From Candidatus Nitrospira nitrificans (GTDB taxonomy: Bacteria; Nitrospirota; Nitrospiria; Nitrospirales; Nitrospiraceae): a DNA stretch of 64,000 bases. Shown here one piece after another: positions 1 to 8,284 of this stretch (the first letter of the stretch is position 1; the number at the start of each line of letters is the position of its first letter). The position numbers were made by a program, and so were the translations under genes. The stretch is taken from the NCBI RefSeq assembly GCF_001458775.1, contig NZ_CZPZ01000012.1, forward strand, positions 248,001-312,000. Direction: 5' to 3'. The notes below the pieces were generated by a model that did not search any database, was not told the origin of the DNA, and saw only the letters and a list, made by a program, of their open reading frames with translations.

Positions 1-660
1 TTGGTCGCGGCCGATTGAGAGTCGATAGTCGAATTTTTTTCCAATGGTGCCGGCTTGGATGCCAGCGCTTCGCAGGGTCCCGAGTTCACCATACCCGGTT
101 TGGAGGGTGGTTCCGGCCATCTCAGCTCCCGACTTGGTGATGATGTTCACGACTCCATCAAACGCGTTGAATCCGTAGATGGCTGAAGCCGGGCCTTTCA
201 AAACCTCGATGCGTTTAATCTCCGGAAACGTAATAGGCAATTCCGTCCAGGGTGCTAGGCCTTGTCGGTCAATGTAAACCGATCGACCATCCACCAGTAC
301 CAGAAGCTTGTTCGCCCGCTGCTGATTGTCGCCTCGCGCACTCACGTTGAACTCTCCAGCCGTCATCTGCATCACTTCCATCCCCGGCACGCGGCGCAAC
401 AGCGTGGGAATGTCGGTGGCTCCGGAGAGGCGGATATCCTCTTCCGTGATGACATGGAGATTGGACGGTGATTGGGAAATCGGCTGTTCGCGGCGGATGG
501 CGGTTACCACAGTCTCCTCCTGGAGATAGAGCGCTTCCTCTCTCAAGGCGGCTTCCGTCAACGACGAGGTGCGAGGGATAGGGGAAGTATCTGAAGCCAG
601 GCAAGAACCGCTCCAGATGAGCAGAGATATGGTGATCGCAACCAGGGCTGGTGGAAACAT
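1..660 (-). CDS. TonB-dependent outer-membrane receptor, N-terminal part (cut by window edge)
   Basis: This frame stays open to the window edge, so only the first 220 or so residues are visible. It begins with a signal-peptide-like stretch, then a short linker containing EETVVTAIRR, then a typical plug domain. Visible plug signatures are ITEEDIRLSGATDIPTLLRR, NVSARG, KLLVLVDGRSVY, RIEVLKGPASAIYGFNAFDG and VNIITK. Such receptors take up siderophores, cobalamin or other scarce ligands across the outer membrane using TonB energy. The ligand cannot be told from the plug. I chose the ATG at 660 because it gives a compact signal peptide; an in-frame ATG at 678 is the alternative. The gene diverges from the SBBP protein at 1023. 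Confidence 0.88.
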   Translation of the reverse strand, partial: MFPPALVAITISLLIWSGSCLASDTSPIPRTSSLTEAALREEALYLQEETVVTAIRREQPISQSPSNLHVITEEDIRLSGATDIPTLLRRVPGMEVMQMTAGEFNVSARGDNQQRANKLLVLVDGRSVYIDRQGLAPWTELPITFPEIKRIEVLKGPASAIYGFNAFDGVVNIITKSGAEMAGTTLQTGYGELGTLRSAGIQAGTIGKKFDYRLSIGRDQ

Positions 661-1022
661 GGTGCCGCCACCACACATGCGAAGAAAGAGAGAGATTCCG
701 ATGGAGCGCCGGCCATTATACGGATAGGCAAGCAAATACGAAATGGTCCCGAGCTGGATAAATTTTTATTCATAGCTGAATGGATTTTTTTATTCACTGC
801 GGCACCCAGGAATGAAGGCCTCTACTCCTTCCATGTTTACGTGACCTTCCAGAAGCAGCTGAATATGGCCTTGTAGCCCTGTCCACCTGTGATCATGAAC
901 ATTCGTCCCGCGCTGGCACGGGGGTTGCCTAGAGACCTAGTGGTGCAGCTGAAGGAATTTGTTCATAAGTAAATCTGCTCGGGGTTATGGAATTTATTCG
1001 CCGGGAATAACGGGGAGGGGAT
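661..1022. other. Divergent intergenic region
   Basis: This 362-base gap separates the divergent TonB receptor and SBBP genes. It holds an AT-rich stretch near 750-800 that could carry the receptor promoter, and a sigma-54-type promoter at 913-929 reading toward the SBBP gene. I see no convincing coding sequence in it. Confidence 0.5.
913..929 (+). promoter_or_regulatory. Sigma-54 (RpoN) promoter for the SBBP gene
   Basis: The sequence CTGGCACGGGGGTTGCC matches the -24/-12 consensus (YTGGCACG-N4-TTGCW) almost perfectly, with GG at 915-916 and GC at 927-928 separated by exactly 10 bases. Transcription would begin near 940, giving a leader of about 80 bases before the start codon at 1023. A sigma-54 promoter implies that an enhancer-binding activator controls the gene. 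None is encoded in the window. Confidence 0.7.
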
Positions 1023-4000
1023 ATGTCAAACATGAATGGCCGCACGTTCCGTTGGATCACTTGCCTAGGCCTATTTCTTGGTAGTGTGGCAGCCCATAGC
1101 CTAGCCGCTGTTCCAATTAGCCCATCCATGAGTGCGGCGCCAGCTCTCAGTGCGAACCCACGGTTGACCGCGACCGTGCTCAATGCCCCGATACGCTTTG
1201 AAGCGAATCATGGACAAACCGATCCCAGCGTGAATTTCATCGCCCGCGGCGGCGGCTATACGTTGTTTCTCACTCCGAATGAATCGGTCATGGTGCTAAG
1301 CACACGTGAAGCGTCAAGCGTGAAGGGTGAAGCGGAGTCTGACCCGACACATTTCATTGGACAGGAGTCGCAGAAGTATAAGCACAGCGTCGTGCGGATG
1401 AAGTTGGAAGGCGCCAATCCTGAGCCAGTTGTCAACGGCATGGAGCAATTGCCGGGGATCGTGAACTATTTCATCGGCAACGATCCGGTCAAGTGGCGGA
1501 CGAAGATTCCCACCTACGCGAAGGTGAACTATCGAGAGGTCTACCCCGGCATCGATGTGGCCTACTACGGCAACCAAGGCAAGCTGGAATATGATTTCAT
1601 TGTGTCGCCTGGTGCCGATCCGAACCAGATCAAGCTGGCCTTCGAGGGGGTGTCGGAGATCAAAGTCGCCGAGAGCGGCGACATATTGCTAGCAACGGCG
1701 CTCGGAGACGTGCGGGTGCAAAAGCCGATCGTGTATCAGTTTGAAAAAGATGGGCACAAGACTTTGGTGGCGGGGAATTATGTTCTTCAGCCTAGCCTCT
1801 CCACGTCCTCACAGGGTGCGGACACAGGTAAAGGTACGCTTCCCGCTTCACACGAAGTCGGCATTCAACTTGCGGTTTACGATCATGACAAGACGCTCGT
1901 GATAGATCCGGTCCTAACCTATTCCAGCTATCTCGGTGGTGCCTTGGGTGAGGAGAGTAGGAATCGAGCTATTGCAGCTGATCCATCAGGTAATGCCTAT
2001 ATCACAGGAAGCACGGCTTCGACGGATTTTCCAATCGCAGGCACTCCTTTTCAGACGGTATCAGCAGGATTTAACGCTTTCATAACAAAGGTCAACCCGA
2101 CCGGTTCTGCCTTAGTCTATTCGACATATTTAGGTGGACTAGGCAATACCATAGCATTTGATCTTGATGTAGATGCGGCGGGGAATGTGTATCTAGCCGG
2201 ATCGACAGCCTCACCTAATTTTCCCGTGACACCCGGTAGTATGCAAACTGTAAGAGGCAGTACTACAGACGCGTTTGTTACTAAAATCAATTCATCGGGA
2301 TCAGGACTTCTGTATTCGACCTTTCTCGGAGGTAATGGGGATGAGGTCGGTACATCAATAGCGATAGATTCCTCTGGTAAAGCTTTCGTCGGCGGATGGA
2401 CCGTTTCGACGAATTTCCCTAGTGCTGGTGTGAGCCCATTTCAATCAACGCTGGCAGGCGGGCGGGATGCATTCTGGGCCGTGCTCAATCCTGCTGGGAA
2501 TGGCCTTATCCAGTCCACCTATTATGGGGGCATTCTCAATGACGAGGCCAATGGGATCGCGGTCGATTCAGTCGGTAACGTATACATCACCGGGACTACA
2601 TCATCTGCCAACCTCTTTGGTGTAAACGCAGCTTCTCTTCAGCCTTCCATAGGCGGAGGACAGGATGCCTTTGTTGCTAGCTTCAATACCGGTACAAACA
2701 CGTTAGTGTATTCGACATACTTGGGAGGAAGTGGAAACGATGGAGGGACTGATATCGTCGTGAACGGAAGCGGAGACTGTTATGTGACTGGTTCTACAAG
2801 GTCATCGAACTTTCCCATTGCTGGAAGCCCTGCGCAACCCGTCTTGGGCGGGAATGCAGATACCTTTGTATTTAAGCTGAATAGCGCTGGCTCAAGCCTT
2901 GTCTATTCCACATTCCTTGGTGGCGCAGGTGACGACTTTGGCTCAGGCATTGCCGTGGATTCCGCAGGCAATGCCTATGTATCAGGTGGAACTCGATCTT
3001 TGACCTGGCCTGGTACTTCAGGTAGTCCAATTCAACCAAGTAACGCTGGATCTGCAGACGCTTTTGTAACCAAGTTAAGTGCGACCGGAACTGCTGTTAT
3101 TTTTTCCACCTTTCTTGGTGGCAGTCTTGATGACAATGCTCGAGGCATAGCCCTTGACGGGAATGGAAATGTCCTTGTGGCAGGTGACACAAAGTCATCT
3201 AATTTCCACACCCAGTCGCCCTACCAAGCTGCATTTGGCGGAAGTGCTGATGCATGGGTCGCAAAAATATCCGACAAGCCCCTCGCCCACGCTGGGTCGG
3301 ATCAATCCGTACCTGAAAGCACGCTTGTGACATTAGATGGGGCAGGTTCGACAGGCGGGTCCTTGACCTATATTTGGACCCAAGTGGCAGGGCCTTCAGT
3401 GGCGCTTGGCGGCGCGTCCACGGCGCATCCCACTTTTGCAGCACCGAACGTGCCCGCCGCCGGGGGAACCGTCACCTTGGAGTTGGTTGTCTGTGAAGGC
3501 ACCAGCAGCAACTGCAGCGACCCCGATACGGTGAACGTGCATATCACCGATGTGAACCATCCGCCGGTGGCGCAGGCCGGGCCGGATCAGACAGTGCAGG
3601 AAGGTAGTCCGGTGATATTGGATGGGACAGCCAGCTACGATCCGGACATCGAGACGCTGACCTATACCTGGCTCCAGGTGTTCGGCCCGTCAGTGACTCT
3701 GGCCTCTTCCCACACCGCGACGCCCAGCTTTACCGCACCGTCTGTCGGAACCAGTGGGGCACAGGTGGACTTTGAACTCATCGTCACCGATCCCCGTGGG
3801 CTGAATCACTCGGACTTCGACAGTGTCCGCATCAGCAATGTCAATCAGCCTCCGACCGCCAATGCGGGGCCGGATCAAACAAAGAATGAACAGACGCTGG
3901 TGACCTTGGATGGAAGCGGCAGCCTCGATCCCGATCTCGATGGGTTGAGCTACAGTTGGACCCAGACCGGAGGACCATCCGTACTGCTCACCGGCGCGAA

Positions 4001-4517
4001 TACCACGAGTCCGACCTTTACTGCGCCGAACGTGGCCGCCGGCGGCGCCTTCTTGACCTTCCAGCTCACGGTTCACGACGGGCACGTCAGCAGTGCTGTC
4101 GATACGGTGCAGGTGGCGGTGGTGAACGTGAATGATCCACCGGTCTGCACCCTGGCCCAGGCGAGCCCAAATCTTCTGTGGCCGCCGAATCACACCATGA
4201 CCCAGGTCAGCATTGTCGGGCTGACGGACCCGCAAAACCAGACGCTCACGATCACCTATCCGACGGTGAAGCAGGATGAGCCGATCAATGGGCTGGGCGA
4301 CGGCGACACGAGCCCGGACGCCGCCGTCTCGGGAAACGACATCCTGCTACGCGCAGAACGAGCTGGATCCGGGAATGGCCGAGTATACGTCGTGCAGTTC
4401 ACGGCGACAAATGCCGATGGCGCACATTGCAGCGGCACCGTCAAGGTTACCGTGCCCCACAATAAGAAGGACCAGGCGATCCAAGGTCCGCAGCTTCACA
4501 ACTCCTTCGGGCAGTAG
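1023..4517 (+). CDS. Large secreted SBBP beta-propeller / PKD-repeat protein
   Basis: This 1164-residue protein has a signal peptide (about residues 1-29) and an N-terminal beta-rich region of the kind that precedes SBBP repeats (contains RFEANHGQTDPSVNFIARGG). It then has seven SBBP-type repeats marked by variants of YSTYLGGxGxD, roughly residues 300-770. Three PKD-like domains follow, each with a (A)GxDQ...TLDG...W pattern, and then a C-terminal module with LWPPNH and GDGDTSPDA. The architecture suggests an exported or surface-attached structural or adhesive protein; no enzyme motif is seen. It stands alone, preceded by a sigma-54 promoter and followed by a hairpin. The exact role is unknown. 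Confidence 0.85.
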   Translation: MSNMNGRTFRWITCLGLFLGSVAAHSLAAVPISPSMSAAPALSANPRLTATVLNAPIRFEANHGQTDPSVNFIARGGGYTLFLTPNESVMVLSTREASSVKGEAESDPTHFIGQESQKYKHSVVRMKLEGANPEPVVNGMEQLPGIVNYFIGNDPVKWRTKIPTYAKVNYREVYPGIDVAYYGNQGKLEYDFIVSPGADPNQIKLAFEGVSEIKVAESGDILLATALGDVRVQKPIVYQFEKDGHKTLVAGNYVLQPSLSTSSQGADTGKGTLPASHEVGIQLAVYDHDKTLVIDPVLTYSSYLGGALGEESRNRAIAADPSGNAYITGSTASTDFPIAGTPFQTVSAGFNAFITKVNPTGSALVYSTYLGGLGNTIAFDLDVDAAGNVYLAGSTASPNFPVTPGSMQTVRGSTTDAFVTKINSSGSGLLYSTFLGGNGDEVGTSIAIDSSGKAFVGGWTVSTNFPSAGVSPFQSTLAGGRDAFWAVLNPAGNGLIQSTYYGGILNDEANGIAVDSVGNVYITGTTSSANLFGVNAASLQPSIGGGQDAFVASFNTGTNTLVYSTYLGGSGNDGGTDIVVNGSGDCYVTGSTRSSNFPIAGSPAQPVLGGNADTFVFKLNSAGSSLVYSTFLGGAGDDFGSGIAVDSAGNAYVSGGTRSLTWPGTSGSPIQPSNAGSADAFVTKLSATGTAVIFSTFLGGSLDDNARGIALDGNGNVLVAGDTKSSNFHTQSPYQAAFGGSADAWVAKISDKPLAHAGSDQSVPESTLVTLDGAGSTGGSLTYIWTQVAGPSVALGGASTAHPTFAAPNVPAAGGTVTLELVVCEGTSSNCSDPDTVNVHITDVNHPPVAQAGPDQTVQEGSPVILDGTASYDPDIETLTYTWLQVFGPSVTLASSHTATPSFTAPSVGTSGAQVDFELIVTDPRGLNHSDFDSVRISNVNQPPTANAGPDQTKNEQTLVTLDGSGSLDPDLDGLSYSWTQTGGPSVLLTGANTTSPTFTAPNVAAGGAFLTFQLTVHDGHVSSAVDTVQVAVVNVNDPPVCTLAQASPNLLWPPNHTMTQVSIVGLTDPQNQTLTITYPTVKQDEPINGLGDGDTSPDAAVSGNDILLRAERAGSGNGRVYVVQFTATNADGAHCSGTVKVTVPHNKKDQAIQGPQLHNSFGQ

Positions 4518-4525
4518 GGACCATC

Positions 4526-4556
4526 AAGCGGGAGCCATTTCGCATGACTCCCGCTT
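4526..4556 (+). terminator. Hairpin after the SBBP gene
   Basis: A perfect 9-bp stem (AAGCGGGAG at 4526-4534 and CTCCCGCTT at 4548-4556) starts 9 bases after the SBBP stop codon. The T-run is only three bases, so this is a plausible but weak intrinsic terminator. Confidence 0.5.
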
Positions 4557-4662
4557 TAAAATATGAGAGCCGAAGGAAGCCTAAGAGATGGAAACATTAT
4601 TGGACAGAACGGGTTCTCGCGCTATTCGAGCCGTTAGATTAACCCTTAACATGGAGGGCTAT

Positions 4663-5085
4663 ATGATCGGTCAAGGCATATTCAAATTTCTGGTGATAGC
4701 ATTAATAGTGATATTGTCTTCTCTTAGCCAAGATGCCCAAGCTCAAACTATTTATCCCCAGAGCAGCGGAAGGATCCATGACCGAGCAAATCGTGTATGG
4801 GCCCAGGAATTTAGCATAGAAAAGACGACAAAGACTTTGCGCTTTAAGACTGGCGCAGTCTCAAAGAAATGCATACCATCCGGTGACAAAGGCGCCTGGG
4901 TTAGTATTGTCCTTGTTGATAAAAAAGGTAATACGGTCGCTACTTATGACAATGTCGCGATTGCCAATGTGGAAAATGCAGAGAACGTTTTTAGTCGGCA
5001 AGGTGATCTTTCTCAGATTCCTATAGAGATAATGGACGACACAGCTTCATTTATTCCGATCATGAAAGGTCAGGCTGGGTGCTAA
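4663..5085 (+). CDS. Small secreted protein of unknown function
   Basis: The ATG at 4663 follows a GGAGGG ribosome site by five bases and opens a clear signal peptide (IFKFLVIALIVILSSLSQ, cleavage near AQAQT). The mature part of about 112 residues has two cysteines, one in KKCIPSGDK and one as the last residue, which could form a disulfide. I do not recognise the family. The reading frame extends upstream to 4588, but that extension lacks a ribosome site and would bury the signal peptide. It lies 145 bases after the SBBP gene, with a hairpin between, so separate transcription is likely. Confidence 0.6.
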   Translation: MIGQGIFKFLVIALIVILSSLSQDAQAQTIYPQSSGRIHDRANRVWAQEFSIEKTTKTLRFKTGAVSKKCIPSGDKGAWVSIVLVDKKGNTVATYDNVAIANVENAENVFSRQGDLSQIPIEIMDDTASFIPIMKGQAGC

Positions 5086-5268
5086 TCGAGTTGAATGACA
5101 TAATTTGCGCCATTCATCAGCTGGTTTGTGCAGACAGTGCAGACTGGAATAGGTCACTTAGCTTCTAAGTGTTCACGCATAGAGTATCGAAGAGCAGTTG
5201 GTGCATGCAGTCAGTTCTTAGATCGCACGCCTTGATACCTGTCCCTAAGACCGGACTGGTGAATTGGT

Positions 5269-5490
5269 CTATGGCGTAGAGCGACTGACGTATTTATGCA
5301 GGATGCTGGCGATTAGGCTTTGGTAGGGCAGGCCTTCCTCGGCGGCTCGCCGCTTCAGCATTTCAAGGTCGGCGGTCGATAAGCGGATATTGATCCGGAC
5401 GTTCGTACGGGTGTAGCGACGGCTTTCAGCTGTCGGTGCGAAACATTTGTATGTCTGCACGGGCTCACAACAGGATACGTTTCGTTTCAA
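5269..5490 (-). pseudogene. Truncated CopG-type ribbon-helix-helix antitoxin
   Basis: The last 45 residues (RTNVRINIRLSTADLEMLKR, then GLPYQSLIASILHKYV) are a clean ribbon-helix-helix segment of the CopG antitoxin family. Members usually have a longer N-terminal part that leads smoothly into this motif. Here the upstream residues do not resemble that part, and the frame runs into the 3' end of vapC (overlap 5465-5490). No partner toxin of the BrnT or RelE type lies next to it. I read this as a 5'-truncated remnant, though a short expressed RHH protein starting inside the frame is possible. Confidence 0.5.
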
Positions 5491-5896
5491 GACGTTCGGC
5501 CATCGCTGCTCTGAGGAGTTGGGCGTCGGCGGAGATCAGCATCGATGGTTCGTCTAGCTGCTCTTGCAGCTCGATGGCTGACGCGAGATGAATGGCGTCG
5601 AGGGTGCGGAGCGGGTATCGTTCGAGTAGTGTTCTGGATCGTTCAAGGATACGTTCGTCCAAGTTGATCCTGACGTAGGCAGGCCACTCCTGTACGAACC
5701 GGCGAACGACTTCATGGTAGTGAGGTGCTTTCAACGCGGCTTCCCGGACGCGCCTGCGAAACGCCGAAAAAGTTTCGGTGTAGGCGATGGTAGCGGTGGC
5801 ATGAGGCGGCGCGTCAGCTCGCAGGGCGAGCGCGTCGTCTGTTCCAATTTCCCGGATGAATAGTTTCACGAGTGCGCTGGTGTCCCAATAATACAC
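5465..5896 (-). CDS. vapC: PIN-domain ribonuclease toxin, VapC family
   Basis: This 143-residue PIN protein has the expected acidic residues: D5 in YYWDTSALVK, E41 in YTETFSAF, D100 in LRTLDAIHLA and D124 in ISADAQLL. VapC toxins cleave RNA, commonly tRNA, using Mg2+ held by these residues. The length is normal and the gene appears intact. It begins two bases after its antitoxin gene ends (vapB, 5899), the usual antitoxin-first order. A truncated RHH antitoxin follows. Confidence 0.85.
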   Translation of the reverse strand: MYYWDTSALVKLFIREIGTDDALALRADAPPHATATIAYTETFSAFRRRVREAALKAPHYHEVVRRFVQEWPAYVRINLDERILERSRTLLERYPLRTLDAIHLASAIELQEQLDEPSMLISADAQLLRAAMAERLETKRILL

Positions 5897-5898
5897 GG

Positions 5899-6183
5899 TT
5901 ACCGTTCTTCACGGTCGTCGATAACCGCCCGCCCAACCGATGGGCCTTGATAGACGAGTGGTTTCAGTCGCTTGCTTGGCACGTCTGTCGGCGGAATGAT
6001 CTTGCCGAGCGCAGCGAGTTGCGCCAACCGCGCCTCGCGTGTCCCGGGCTTTCCGGCCTCGATCTGTTGGAGTAGCGCGATCGGCCGTCCCCGGTCGGTG
6101 ACGACGATTTCTTCACCCTTCTGCGTTCGGCGAAGATAGTGCGTCAGGCGGTTTTTGAGTTCTTTAACGCCGACCTGGCTCAT
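5899..6183 (-). CDS. vapB: Phd/YefM-type antitoxin, VapB
   Basis: The N-terminal half has the Phd/YefM fold signature (VGVKELKNRLTHYLRRTQKG, then EIVVTDRGRPIALL). The C-terminal half is a charged tail expected to wrap and block the VapC active site. I prefer the second ATG (6183) because a GAGGT ribosome site lies about five bases ahead. The first ATG at 6186 is too close to it. A paired TAGCTA-type palindrome directly upstream is the likely site of autorepression by the VapBC complex. Confidence 0.85.
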   Translation of the reverse strand: MSQVGVKELKNRLTHYLRRTQKGEEIVVTDRGRPIALLQQIEAGKPGTREARLAQLAALGKIIPPTDVPSKRLKPLVYQGPSVGRAVIDDREER

Positions 6184-6194
6184 CATTCACCTCA

Positions 6195-6211
6195 GTAGCT
6201 ATTGTAGCTAC
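6195..6211 (-). promoter_or_regulatory. Probable operator of vapBC
   Basis: Two overlapping palindromic cores (GTAGCTAC and TAGCTA) are spaced two bases apart just upstream of the vapB ribosome site. This is the typical position and form of an antitoxin autoregulatory operator. The assignment is inferred from symmetry and position. Confidence 0.5.
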
Positions 6212-6253
6212 CACTGCTGGAAAAGGCAAACCACTTTCCTTATGTTGCTTTCA

Positions 6254-6313
6254 CGGGAAGCACTGGTGCGAGCCCGCATGCTCGCTCATATGCCGCCTGA
6301 TACCCGACCGTAA
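6254..6313 (+). pseudogene. 3' remnant of a HEPN gene
   Basis: Read rightward this stretch encodes REALVRARMLAHMPPDTRP followed by TAA. It aligns with the C-terminal end of the intact HEPN gene 1.1 kb downstream (EQVRACVFARMPP). The rest of the gene is absent, and vapB lies directly to the left in the opposite orientation. It is the left end of the long duplicated segment and shows that a HEPN gene once ended here. Confidence 0.55.
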
Positions 6314-6600
6314 TGCTCGCAAACCGCATTCGTGGTGGGTTTCCAGTCTGTCGGGATACGGTCATAGATACGGCCAGGGTCCGATGATGAACCGGCTATC
6401 TCCGGCACAACCCAAAAGGTTGTCCTCGTGTACCGATAACCTCACGAGAACAGCTGTAAATTGGCGCTTTGCCCCATCAGCAAGCTGAGGATCACCTGAC
6501 TGAGGCGGTCCTTGTCGTCTCTCACCAGTTCAAGGAACCGGATGCCCATCGATTCCGGTCGCGATGAACAGACCATGGCGGTCCCAATCACTGTGCGACC
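6266..6600. repeat. Long direct repeat, copy A (HEPN end + spacer + pilZ end)
   Basis: This segment of about 335 bp matches 7355-7693 over its whole length, with moderate divergence. It contains the end of a HEPN gene (rightward), a spacer with an inverted repeat around GGTTGTCCTCGTGTACCGA, and the last 130 or so bases of a pilZ-like gene (leftward). The last 135 bp recur a third time inside the intact pilZ gene (8442-8576). All copies have the same orientation and bracket toxin-antitoxin modules. Confidence 0.8.
6442..6600 (-). pseudogene. pilZ 3'-end remnant 1
   Basis: The leftward frame encodes VCSSRPESMGIRFLELVRDD and then LSQVILSLLMGQSANLQLFS before a stop. This is the C-terminal part of the PilZ protein encoded intact at 8418-8930. 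No PilZ N-terminal half is present. The terminal residues ANLQLFS differ from those of the intact gene (LHSNLLS) but agree with remnant 2. Confidence 0.75.
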
Positions 6601-6675
6601 GATCCCTCCATTTGTGGAAATGCTCGGTAGCATTCGCTATCATGACGACGGGCGGCTCTTTGGAGATCTGGGCGG

Positions 6676-7014
6676 ATGGCGGGCATTCTCACATTTCCAC
6701 CGGTGAACGACCAACTCCTCGTCGAAGTGGTCCGCCGCATTCTCACGATTGGTTCTCCCATCAAGATCGTGCTGTTCGGTTCCCACGCCAAGGGTACAGC
6801 CCGCGCAGACAGTGACTTGGATCTGTTGATCATTGAAGAGTCCGATCTACCGCGTTATCGGCGATCGGGACGGTATCGGCGGGTGCTCTGTGGCGTGTTT
6901 CCCTCCAAGGATATTGTGGTTTGGACGCCCCAAGAGGTGGAAGAGTGGAAGGCTGTGCCCAATGCCTTCATCTCTACCGTACTGGCCGAAGGCAGGATGC
7001 TCTATGAAAGATAG
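6676..7014 (+). CDS. Minimal nucleotidyltransferase (MNT), antitoxin of a HEPN-MNT pair
   Basis: This 112-residue protein has the core nucleotidyltransferase motif GSHAKGTARADSDLDLLI, with G35-S36 and the metal-binding pair D47/D49, plus a third acidic candidate in KDIVVW. In characterised type VII toxin-antitoxin pairs the MNT protein adenylylates and silences the HEPN ribonuclease. The HEPN gene begins inside the end of this gene (11-base overlap), so the two are translationally coupled. A GGAG ribosome site lies about 11 bases before the ATG. Confidence 0.8.
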   Translation: MAGILTFPPVNDQLLVEVVRRILTIGSPIKIVLFGSHAKGTARADSDLDLLIIEESDLPRYRRSGRYRRVLCGVFPSKDIVVWTPQEVEEWKAVPNAFISTVLAEGRMLYER

Positions 7015-7447
7015 GGTGGCTCTGGCTCGAGGATGGTTTCGGAAGGCTGACAGTGATCTTGCCGATGCGCGTCGCACCACAGCTAGTGAAGGTCCTTACG
7101 ACACCGCGTGTTTCCATGCTCAGCAAGCTGTCGAGAAGTATTTGAAAGGTGTGCTCGCATGGAGAGATTTGGAGATTCCTCGAACGCACGACTTGGAGGA
7201 ACTTCAGCGTTTCTGCATTCAGCCTGAACCGTGGCCGGAGCTTGAGACCTGTGACCTCACGGACTTGACTGCATATGCGGTTGAACTACGATATGATGCG
7301 GAATTCTGGCCACCGCAACCGACGGCCGCCGAGGCCGTCAAGTTGGCTGAGCAAGTGCGAGCCTGCGTGTTTGCTCGTATGCCGCCGGCATCCGACCGTA
7401 ATCCTCGCAATCCACATTCGTGGTCCGTTTCCAGCCTGTCGGGATAG
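7004..7447 (+). CDS. HEPN-domain protein, toxin partner of the MNT protein
   Basis: The protein has the HEPN signatures ALARGWFRKADSDLADAR, YDTACFHAQQAVEKYLKG and IPRTHDLEEL. I do not see the RX4-6H ribonuclease motif of the best-studied HEPN toxins, so it may belong to the MNT-linked subgroup without it, or be inactive. The last 16 or so residues (after FARMPP) are unlike a HEPN end. Compared with the remnant at 6254-6313, a one-base deletion after CCGCC skips the ancestral TAA and runs the frame on into repeat DNA. The start at 7004 overlaps the MNT stop. Confidence 0.8.
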   Translation: MKDRVALARGWFRKADSDLADARRTTASEGPYDTACFHAQQAVEKYLKGVLAWRDLEIPRTHDLEELQRFCIQPEPWPELETCDLTDLTAYAVELRYDAEFWPPQPTAAEAVKLAEQVRACVFARMPPASDRNPRNPHSWSVSSLSG

Positions 7448-7693
7448 CGATCATACGATACAGGCCAGGGTCCGATGATGAACCGGCAATCTCTGGCCAC
7501 CTCCCCAGAAGGTTGTCCTCGTGTACCGACAACCTTGCGAGAACAGCTGCAGGTTGGCGCTTTGTCCTACCAGTAGACTCAGAATGACTTGACTGAGGCG
7601 ATTCTTATCGTCCGTCATCATTTCTAAGAACCGGATGCCCATCGATTCCGGTCGCGAAGAACACACCACAGCCGTCTCGATCTTAATGGGTTC
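7355..7693. repeat. Long direct repeat, copy B
   Basis: This second copy of the HEPN-end/spacer/pilZ-end segment spans the last 90 or so bases of the intact HEPN gene, a spacer and a pilZ 3' fragment. Its spacer holds a perfect inverted repeat (AAGGTTGTC and GACAACCTT around a 10-base loop) that could act as a two-way terminator between the convergent genes. It abuts the truncated vapC2 at its right end. Confidence 0.8.
7541..7693 (-). pseudogene. pilZ 3'-end remnant 2
   Basis: The leftward frame encodes EPIKIETAVVCSSRPESMG, then IRFLEMMTDDKNRLSQVIL and GQSANLQLFS, matching the C-terminal third of the intact PilZ protein. The frame runs on past the usual end without a stop, and no upstream half exists. 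It is the 135-bp core of direct repeat copy B. Confidence 0.75.
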
Positions 7694-8039
7694 CGGCGGA
7701 TTCAGCCACTGCCAGATGTAGGGCGTCGAGTGTGCGGAGGGTGCCCTGCAATTGGGCCAGCCACGATCTGGCCATCCGGTAGTCGCGTGTTCGTACAGGT
7801 ACCATGCGGTAGTATCCCTCATCCAGGTGGGTCTCGAATAGTGTCAGGATGCGGGCGCCTTCTTCGCGAGAGAAGGTTTTCTCTCTTATCTTTCGTGAAA
7901 CGGCGGAGGTCAGTTCCACCATCGTTAGGTCGCTGATCATCGGCGCGGTCAGGCTTCGCAATGTCCGCTCCGCAAGGGCGCTGATAGATTCGGGGCATTA
8001 ATAGGCCTCGAGCACGCTGGTGTCGACGTAGGTCGTCAC
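7683..8039 (-). pseudogene. Broken PIN-domain toxin, VapC2
   Basis: The gene starts with a GTG overlapping the vapB2 stop and reads VTTYVDTSVLEAY, then a TAA at codon 14 (7998-8000). Beyond the stop the PIN sequence continues (CPESISALAERTLRSL, MISDLTMVELTSAVSRK, RTLDALHLAVAES). It is cut short where the pilZ repeat begins at about 7693, removing the last acidic residue and the C-terminal strand. There are thus two independent lesions. The protein is almost certainly dead, while its antitoxin gene looks whole. Confidence 0.8.
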
Positions 8040-8272
8040 GCGCGTTCTTCAGTCCTGGCCTGCTGGACGGTGCTGCTTAATGAGCGACCTTTCGGTCTGA
8101 TCGTGCGACGGAGGGCCGCCAGTGACGGCAGGCGTTTGGGACGTTTCGCCGGTGGCATCAATTTGGCGACCACGGCTCCATGGTGGGCAATGATGATAGT
8201 CTCGCCCGCCTCGACACGGTCGAGCAATGTCTTGAGCTGGCGCCTGGTTTCTTTCACGTTAACGATTCCCAT
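8036..8272 (-). CDS. Phd/YefM-type antitoxin, VapB2 (orphaned)
   Basis: This 78-residue protein carries the Phd/YefM pattern: VNVKETRRQLKTLLDRVEAG, then TIIIAHHGAVVAKLMPP. It overlaps the start of the broken vapC2 by four bases (GTGA), as in an active operon. A ribosome site (AGAGGA) and a two-part TGTACA operator are preserved. Since its toxin is dead, it could now act only as a DNA-binding protein or as a neutraliser of related toxins. Confidence 0.8.
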   Translation of the reverse strand: MGIVNVKETRRQLKTLLDRVEAGETIIIAHHGAVVAKLMPPAKRPKRLPSLAALRRTIRPKGRSLSSTVQQARTEERA

Positions 8273-8284
8273 GGTGTCCTCTTG

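Noticed and set aside
269-676. 135-codon leftward frame at the window start
   Set aside because: It is a shadow of the TonB receptor, whose plug motifs are in the neighbouring frame.
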